Of a stretch of DNA of 64,000 nucleotides, positions 59,218-64,000 are shown one piece after another. Made by a program: the position numbers and the translations under genes. Within the stretch, counting starts at the first letter, position 1; every line of letters begins with the position of its first letter. Where the stretch lies: positions 310,071-374,070 of the forward strand of contig NZ_LN908976.1 of the NCBI RefSeq assembly GCF_001486165.1, given 5' to 3'. A model generated the notes under the pieces. That model saw only the letters and a program-made list of their open reading frames with translations, made no database searches and was not told where the DNA came from. This DNA comes from Bittarella massiliensis (ex Durand et al. 2017) (GTDB taxonomy: Bacteria; Bacillota; Clostridia; Oscillospirales; Ruminococcaceae).

Positions 59218-60392
59218 TGCGGGGCGGCGAGCGGTTTGCCGGCCGGATGGCGGGGAAGGTCGTCCTCCTCACCGGGGGCGGCGGGGGGATCGGCGTCGAG
59301 GCCGGCCTGGCCTTTGTCGAGATGGGGGCCACCGTCCTCCTCGCCGAGTGCGACCGGGAGCGGGGCCTTGCCGCCCAGCGGCGGCTGTGCGACCGGCGGC
59401 CGGGCAGCGGCGTCTTTCTGCCCGTCGATCTGACCGACGAAGGGGATGTAGAGGTCCTCTGCGGGGAGGTGGCGGCCCGCTTCGGCTGCCCCGACGTCCT
59501 CTTTCACAACGCCACCCTGGCGCAGATGGGGGCGGTGGAAGAACTGCCCCTCGACGCCTGGAACCGAAGTTACGCCGTCAACCTCCTCGCCCCGGTGCAA
59601 TTGACCCGGGCCTTCCTCCCCGCCATGCGGGAGCGGGACAGCGGGGTGATCGCCTTTGTCTCCTCCTCCGGGGCGGCCCCCCACATGGGGGCCTACGAGG
59701 TCTTTAAGACCGCCCAGGCGGAGCTGGGTTCCACCCTCGCAATGGAGCTGGAGGAGACCGGCATCCACGCCTACACCATCGGCCCCGGGCTGGTGCGCAC
59801 CGCCACCGCCGAGGCGGCCATCGAAATCGTGGCCGGGCGGATGGGGATGAGCCTGCCCGCCTTCTACCGCCAAAACGAGAGCCACCTCCTCAGCGCCGAG
59901 GCGGCGGGCTGGGGCTTTGCCCTCTCGGTCCTCTTCGCCCAGCGCTACCGGGGGCAGGAGATCGCCTCCGTCCAGGTGCTGGGGGACTGCGGCCTCTCCC
60001 CCGAGGGGGTGCCGGAGCCGCCTGCCGGGGCCCCGGTGGACGGGCAGGCGGCCGCCCAGGCCTTACAGCGGGTGGCCGACACCTTCTTTGCCCAGTATCG
60101 AGGCTGGAAGGGGATGAACGTCTTCGAGCGCCAGTGGGTGCTGCGGGACTTCAAAAAGTCGGTGGGGCTGCCCGCCGACGGGGCGGCCGAAACCCTGCGA
60201 GAACTGCTGCGGGCGGGACCGGCCGCCCTGGGCGCCCAGCGGGCGTTTCTCCAGCGGTTGCAGGGCTACTGGGAACGGCAGTACACCCTTTTGCAGGGCT
60301 ACGAGCGCGACCCCGCCCGCCGGGCGGAAAACAGCCGCATCGTGCAGGGCTGGGTGGAGGAGGTGGCCGCCCTCCTCGCCCTGCTGCCCTAG
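59214..60392 (+). CDS. SDR-family oxidoreductase with unusual C-terminal extension
   Basis: 392 residues, against about 250 for classical short-chain dehydrogenases. Residues 12-260 are the SDR fold: cofactor motif TGGGGGIG (20-27), Asp72, Asn99 in HNATL (usual NNAG), and the tetrad Asn123, Ser151/152, Tyr161, Lys165 with the YxxxK spacing. GPGLVRT follows. Glu45 and Asp47 after the second strand favour NAD over NADP. Residues ~265-392 form a helical extension (FAQYRGWKGMNVFERQWVL, DFKKSVGLP, RAFLQRLQGYWERQY) that I cannot assign. Two adjacent ATGs (59214, 59217); the first gives ATGA overlap with marR. Confidence 0.85.
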   Translation: MMRGGERFAGRMAGKVVLLTGGGGGIGVEAGLAFVEMGATVLLAECDRERGLAAQRRLCDRRPGSGVFLPVDLTDEGDVEVLCGEVAARFGCPDVLFHNATLAQMGAVEELPLDAWNRSYAVNLLAPVQLTRAFLPAMRERDSGVIAFVSSSGAAPHMGAYEVFKTAQAELGSTLAMELEETGIHAYTIGPGLVRTATAEAAIEIVAGRMGMSLPAFYRQNESHLLSAEAAGWGFALSVLFAQRYRGQEIASVQVLGDCGLSPEGVPEPPAGAPVDGQAAAQALQRVADTFFAQYRGWKGMNVFERQWVLRDFKKSVGLPADGAAETLRELLRAGPAALGAQRAFLQRLQGYWERQYTLLQGYERDPARRAENSRIVQGWVEEVAALLALLP

Positions 60393-60444
60393 AAAGGGTG
60401 GCGGACAGAGCCTGTCCCCCCCAAAAAGCATCTCGGCACAGACA

Positions 60445-60477
60445 AGAGCGCGCCGGCTGTCATAGCCGGCGCGCTCT
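60445..60477. terminator. Bidirectional terminator
   Basis: AGAGCGCGCCGGCT, 5-base loop and exact complement, followed by GATTTT on the plus strand and GTCT on the minus, between the SDR and nucleoside hydrolase genes. Confidence 0.8.
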
Positions 60478-60489
60478 GATTTTGCCCTC

Positions 60490-61449
60490 TTATTTGCCCT
60501 CGTAAAAGCGGAACATCTCCTCCATCACCCGCTTGAAGCCCTCGCGGGAGACCTCCATCGAGACCCGGCAGCTGCGAAAGCCGCTGGGCCGGGGGGAGAA
60601 GTCCACCAGGGTGCGGCCCCGGCTGGGGCCGTCCTCGGTCTCGATGTCCACGTGACACCGCTTCCAGGTGACGATGGAGGGGTCGGCCACGCAGGCCACC
60701 GTCATGCAGTCGCAGAGGAAGGGGGACGGGTCGTCGGACTTGGCGGTGATCAGGTCCTGCATCCCCTCGCCCCGCTCGGTCTTATAGCGCATGATCTCCC
60801 CGGTGAGCCGGGCGATGCGGTGGTCGCAGGCCAGCAGGTCGCCCCAGTCGCCGCTGGTGAGCTTGGCGCGGAAGATGGTCTCCAGCTCCACCATGTCCAC
60901 CGGCACCCCGCTGCGAAAGACGATGTCCGCCGCCGTGGGGTCGGCCCAGAGGTTGTACTCGCCGTAGGCGTTTTGGTTGCCGTAGATGCGCGAGCCCCCC
61001 ATGATGGTCAGGTTGGCGATCAGCCGGGCGGCGTCGGGGTATTTGGTCAGCAGGATGCCCAGGTTGGTCAGGGGCCCCAGGGCGATGATCTCCAGCCGGC
61101 CGCCGGCCTTGGCCGCCTCGTCGTAGATCACGTCCCAGGCGTGGCGGGGGTCCTCCTGCTGGGGGGAGGCGGGGAGGGTCACCGTCCCCAGCCCCCGCAC
61201 CCCGTGGGCAAAGGAGGCGTCCGACGCGGGGTAGAGCATCGGCGCCGCCGCCCCCCGGGCGACGATGGTGGACAGCCCCGCCTCCCGGCAGAGGTCGAGG
61301 GCGTTCTGGGTGGTCAGGTCGATGTTCACATTCCCCGCCACCGAGGTGACGGCGCGAATGTCGAACTCCTCCCGGCTGGCGGCCAGAAACAGGGCGACGG
61401 CGTCGTCGATCCCCGGGTCGCAGTCAATGATAAATGGGCGCTTTTCCAT
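60490..61449 (-). CDS. Nucleoside hydrolase-like protein with Cys in place of the catalytic His
   Basis: 319 residues, nucleoside hydrolase fold with the calcium site DCDPGIDDAVALF (9-21), ALGPLTNLGIL and GEYNLWADPTAADIV. Where the other copies have His-Asp-Pro-Leu near residue 255, this one reads FLCDCMTVA: Cys246, then the calcium-binding Asp247. The general-acid His is therefore missing. Nucleoside hydrolases of a Cys-bearing homology group are known, so it may still be active with a different base preference. Second of a tandem pair, 15 bases after its neighbour; ATG with AGGAGGGG before it. Confidence 0.87.
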   Translation of the reverse strand: MEKRPFIIDCDPGIDDAVALFLAASREEFDIRAVTSVAGNVNIDLTTQNALDLCREAGLSTIVARGAAAPMLYPASDASFAHGVRGLGTVTLPASPQQEDPRHAWDVIYDEAAKAGGRLEIIALGPLTNLGILLTKYPDAARLIANLTIMGGSRIYGNQNAYGEYNLWADPTAADIVFRSGVPVDMVELETIFRAKLTSGDWGDLLACDHRIARLTGEIMRYKTERGEGMQDLITAKSDDPSPFLCDCMTVACVADPSIVTWKRCHVDIETEDGPSRGRTLVDFSPRPSGFRSCRVSMEVSREGFKRVMEEMFRFYEGK

Positions 61450-61464
61450 CTCTTGTCCCCTCCT

Positions 61465-62394
61465 CTAACCCAATTTGGCAATGCAGTCGATGAACAGCCG
61501 GGCAAACCCGTCCCGGTCGCCGCCCACCACCACGTCGATGTTGGCCTCTTTGCAGCCCACCCCAAAGGGGCGGATGTAGGTGGCGGTGCAGCCCCGGCTC
61601 AGGGACTTGCCGGTGTCCACCTCCACGTAAAACCGGCGGGTGTCGAAGAGCCCCTCCTTGATCAGCCAGGCGCTGACCACCGCGTCGTGCACCACCAGGT
61701 CGCGGCCGTTGCCGCCAAAGGTGTCCTGGCAGTAGTCAAAGAGCTGGGCGCAGAGAGCCCCCACCCGCCCGCTGCGGCGGACCTCTTCGATCTCCTCGGG
61801 GCGCAGGGCCATCTTCTCGGTCACGTCCAGCCCGCACATGGTGATGGGCAGCCCGCTGCTAAAGACAATGGCCGCCGCCTCCGGGTCGTGCCAGATGTTG
61901 AACTCCGCCGCCGGGGTGATGTTCCCGCCCGAGGTGGAGCCCCCCATCAGGCACAGCCGCTTGATCTTCCCCTTCAGCTCGGGGTAGGAGAGGAGCAGGG
62001 CGGCGATGTTGGTCAGGGGGCCCAGGGCGGCGATCACCATCTCCCCCGCGGCCTCCCTGATCTTGGCCGCCATGAAGTCAACGGCATTTTCCCCCAGGGG
62101 CCCCCGCTGCGACAGGGGCAGGATCACCCCGTCCAGCGCCGTGGCGCCGTGGTAGGAGAGGGCCGGCCGGCACTCCCCCGCCAGGGGTTTGACACAGCCG
62201 GGGACCACCGGGATCTCCTCCCCCAGAAAGGCCACCAGCCGCAGGGCGTTTTCGGTGACATTGGGCAGCAGCCCGTTGCCGGGGACGGTGGTGATCCCCT
62301 GCAGGTCAAACACCCCGCTGCCCAGCGCCATGAAGAGGGCGGCCGCGTCGTCGTGTCCGGGGTCGCAGTCCATCAAAAGCGGAATTCGGTTCAT
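61465..62394 (-). CDS. Nucleoside hydrolase (IunH/RihABC family), copy 3
   Basis: 309 residues with the full motif set: calcium site MDCDPGHDDAAALF, ALGPLTNIAALL, MGGSTSGGNITPAAEFNIW and catalytic His in VVHDAVVSAWL. More distant from copies 1 and 2 than those are from each other. It leads the pair at 60.5-62.4 kb; AGGGAGG stands before the ATG and a promoter at 62436-62465. Confidence 0.92.
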   Translation of the reverse strand: MNRIPLLMDCDPGHDDAAALFMALGSGVFDLQGITTVPGNGLLPNVTENALRLVAFLGEEIPVVPGCVKPLAGECRPALSYHGATALDGVILPLSQRGPLGENAVDFMAAKIREAAGEMVIAALGPLTNIAALLLSYPELKGKIKRLCLMGGSTSGGNITPAAEFNIWHDPEAAAIVFSSGLPITMCGLDVTEKMALRPEEIEEVRRSGRVGALCAQLFDYCQDTFGGNGRDLVVHDAVVSAWLIKEGLFDTRRFYVEVDTGKSLSRGCTATYIRPFGVGCKEANIDVVVGGDRDGFARLFIDCIAKLG

Positions 62395-62435
62395 CTTTCA
62401 TCCTCCCTTTGCCTAACCTTTTTTCGTACCGTTTC

Positions 62436-62465
62436 ATTGTATCAGCAAAGGGGCCGCACAGACAA
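62436..62465 (-). promoter_or_regulatory. Promoter of the second nucleoside hydrolase pair
   Basis: TTGTCT and TACAAT 18 bases apart on the minus strand. Its -35 lies inside the terminator hairpin of the gene upstream. Confidence 0.5.
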
Positions 62466-62482
62466 TACGGCCCCTTTTTTTC
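62456..62482 (-). terminator. Hairpin after the desaturase-like gene
   Basis: AAAGGGGCCG and CGGCCCCTTT around an 11-base loop with TTTTTTT on the plus strand and only TTTG on the minus. It is placed to end the minus-strand gene at 62527. Confidence 0.6.
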
Positions 62483-62526
62483 AGCGTTCCCACGGGAATC
62501 GCCCTCTTTTTTTGGCTAGTTTGCCC

Positions 62527-64000
62527 TCACTTCTCCCCGCCGACAAAGGGCATCCTTTCGGTCCGGCAGATGCGACGGACCGTCTGACTGCCGCAGATGA
62601 GGGCGATGGGCAGTCCGCCGGTGGTCTGGCACCACTGGCTGGCAAGCAGGGCGTTTTTCAGCCCCTTGACCCGGCCGGCGGCCGCCATCTGCCCCGCGCC
62701 CGGTGTCAGCACAAAGGACATCCAGGCCCCCTGATAGGCGCTGCACCATCGGTGGTAGGTCACCGGGGTCGTCAGGTCAAGGGGCAAAAGCTTCCCCGCC
62801 AATTCCGGGAATTGCCCCTCGACGCGGCGGCGCACCTCCTCCAGCAGCCGCGCCTTCTCGGCCCGGTAGGCCGTTCGGTCCCGGGCAAGGGACTGCCAAT
62901 AGGGGTAGTCCTCGGCCGCCGACTGGTCCAGGTTGCAGACCATCACCGTCTGCCCCGCAGGGGCGAAGGTCGGCTCGTCGCTGTACTGGGTGATGCCCAG
63001 GTGCTCTGCCCGCTGGGTCCCAACCGAAAGCGGCTCCACCAAAAAGCCCAGGGTGCGGGGCCAGTCCCGCAGGTCCGCCGCCACCCCAAACGCCGCCCGC
63101 ACCGAGGTGGGGCGGGGATTTTTCTCCTCAGCGGCAAACCGCCTGTCCCAGGCGGGAGCCGGGTGCCTGCCCCCCAGCAGCCGGTGCAGGGCAAAGTGGG
63201 CGTCGCAGGCCGCCACCGTCCAGTCCGCCGCCAGCCGCTCGCCGCCCGCGAGCACCAGCCCCCGGGCCCGGCCGTCCTCCTCCCAGACCTCTTCCACCGG
63301 GCAGGAAAGGCGCAGTTCGCCCCCCAGCGCCCGGTAGCGCTCCGCCATTCGCAGGGCCAGGGCCCGCGAGCCCCCGGCGGGCACGTCCCCGTTGCCGCCG
63401 GTAAAGGTCGCCAGGGAAAAGAGCAAGGCGCTGGCGGCGTATCCGGGCGGCAGAAAGTGCCCCATCATCGCCCGCAGGGCCGGATTTTGAAACCGCCCGG
63501 CAAACGCCGCCACCGACAGCTTGCCGTATTTCTGCATCGGCGCCGCCGCCCCCGCCATCGAGGCCATCATCCGGCAGAGTTCCAGGGGGTTCATCATATC
63601 CATGGGCTTGCCGGAGGGGATCTCCATCCCCTCCAGGGTGCGGATGGCCGCGCACATCTCGCGGATGCGGGCTTCGTCCTCGGGGGCAGCGCGGCAGAGC
63701 TCCTCCTCGGTCCGCTCCAAATCCCGCCAGAAGGTCAAGTCGCCGTCCGGATGATAAAACCGCCAGAAGGAATCGGGCTGGTGAAGCGCCACCCCGTCCA
63801 GGGCCCCCACCTCCTCCCACATCCGCCGCAGAGGGGTGCCCTCTCGAGTGCCGGTCAGCCAGTGGATACAGCCGTCGATGTGGTAGCCCTGCCGGTCCCA
63901 GCCGGTGCACTCGCCCCCCGGCAGGGGGTTTTTCTCGCAGATGATCGTCTGAAACCCACTCTTTTGGGCGTAGATGCCGGCGGCCATTCCGGCCACCCCC
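62527..64000 (-). CDS. FAD-dependent desaturase/isomerase-like oxidoreductase, 5' end missing
   Basis: Member of the phytoene desaturase (CrtI)/COG1233 flavoprotein family, at least 490 residues. The window edge cuts through the N-terminal FAD motif: only its end (G-V-A-G-M-A-A-G) is visible, followed by EKNPLPGGECTGWDRQGYHID, the family's second segment. The middle carries GGSRALALRMAERY with GGELRL, and the C-terminus has the FAD-binding SQWCQTTGGLPIAL. Bacterial relatives act on carotenoids or on unknown lipids; no carotenoid genes are visible here, so the substrate is open. Start codon lies beyond base 64000. Confidence 0.88.
   Translation of the reverse strand, partial: GVAGMAAGIYAQKSGFQTIICEKNPLPGGECTGWDRQGYHIDGCIHWLTGTREGTPLRRMWEEVGALDGVALHQPDSFWRFYHPDGDLTFWRDLERTEEELCRAAPEDEARIREMCAAIRTLEGMEIPSGKPMDMMNPLELCRMMASMAGAAAPMQKYGKLSVAAFAGRFQNPALRAMMGHFLPPGYAASALLFSLATFTGGNGDVPAGGSRALALRMAERYRALGGELRLSCPVEEVWEEDGRARGLVLAGGERLAADWTVAACDAHFALHRLLGGRHPAPAWDRRFAAEEKNPRPTSVRAAFGVAADLRDWPRTLGFLVEPLSVGTQRAEHLGITQYSDEPTFAPAGQTVMVCNLDQSAAEDYPYWQSLARDRTAYRAEKARLLEEVRRRVEGQFPELAGKLLPLDLTTPVTYHRWCSAYQGAWMSFVLTPGAGQMAAAGRVKGLKNALLASQWCQTTGGLPIALICGSQTVRRICRTERMPFVGGEK

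Overview
The window is about 64 kb of very GC-rich DNA (roughly two thirds G+C by eye) from a low-redundancy bacterial chromosome. A GC-rich member of the Clostridia (Firmicutes), probably an Oscillospirales-type gut anaerobe, fits best. The reasons are the gene order of the S10-spc-alpha ribosomal block with adk, map, a KOW-domain protein and infA between secY and rpmJ, the zinc form of S14, the strong AGGAGG ribosome binding sites with many GTG and TTG starts, and the presence of AsnA, YitT, YtrA-type GntR, M42 peptidases, a high-molecular-weight rubredoxin and tandem nucleoside hydrolases. No species can be named from the sequence alone.

Left part (0-12.7 kb): the end of an ABC exporter, a YitT membrane protein, a DUF4830-like secreted protein, a Crp/Fnr regulator, two tandem nucleoside hydrolases, an EF-G-like GTPase with altered catalytic residues, a lactate/malate-type dehydrogenase with an altered specificity loop, glutamyl-Q tRNA(Asp) synthetase and a lipoprotein. 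At 13-17.5 kb lies an AT-richer licD gene followed by a 1,159-residue protein of 30 Sel1 repeats, driven by a promoter with a perfect palindrome in its spacer. A tRNA-Leu(CAG) follows a degenerate non-coding stretch.

Middle part (18.4-36 kb): a compact minus-strand operon murD - M42 - M42 - GNAT (frameshifted) - methionine gamma-lyase-like, in which genes overlap by a few bases. On the plus strand come asnA with an overlapping oligopeptide-binding lipoprotein, a flavin reductase-rubredoxin fusion, a GntR-regulated four-gene ABC operon with a clear operator, and an XRE regulator fused to pentapeptide-type repeats. Then a 1.2-kb non-coding array of six degenerate ~190-bp repeats, deoD and a divergent DeoR-type regulator, and an old-yellow-enzyme-type oxidoreductase.

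Ribosomal block (36.5-52.3 kb, all minus): rpsJ-rplC-rplD-rplW-rplB-rpsS-rplV-rpsC-rplP-rpmC-rpsQ-rplN-rplX-rplE-rpsN-rpsH-rplF-rplR-rpsE-rpmD-rplO-secY-adk-map-KOW-infA-rpmJ-rpsM-rpsK-rpsD-rpoA-rplQ, preceded by a ~300-nt untranslated leader and ended by a strong terminator. This is the core translation, transcription and secretion cluster.

Right part (52.3-64 kb): a membrane-anchored RCC1-like propeller protein, acpP, divergent aroE-aroK, a methyltransferase, a lipoprotein, PepD-type dipeptidase, a MarR-SDR operon with a promoter/operator pair, a second tandem pair of nucleoside hydrolases (one with the catalytic His replaced by Cys), and a FAD-dependent desaturase-like oxidoreductase running off the right edge. 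I found no CRISPR array, insertion sequence, prophage or rRNA gene. The least ordinary items are the Sel1 giant with its triplet super-repeat, the ~190-bp repeat array, the XRE-pentapeptide fusion, and the active-site variants in the dehydrogenase and one nucleoside hydrolase.
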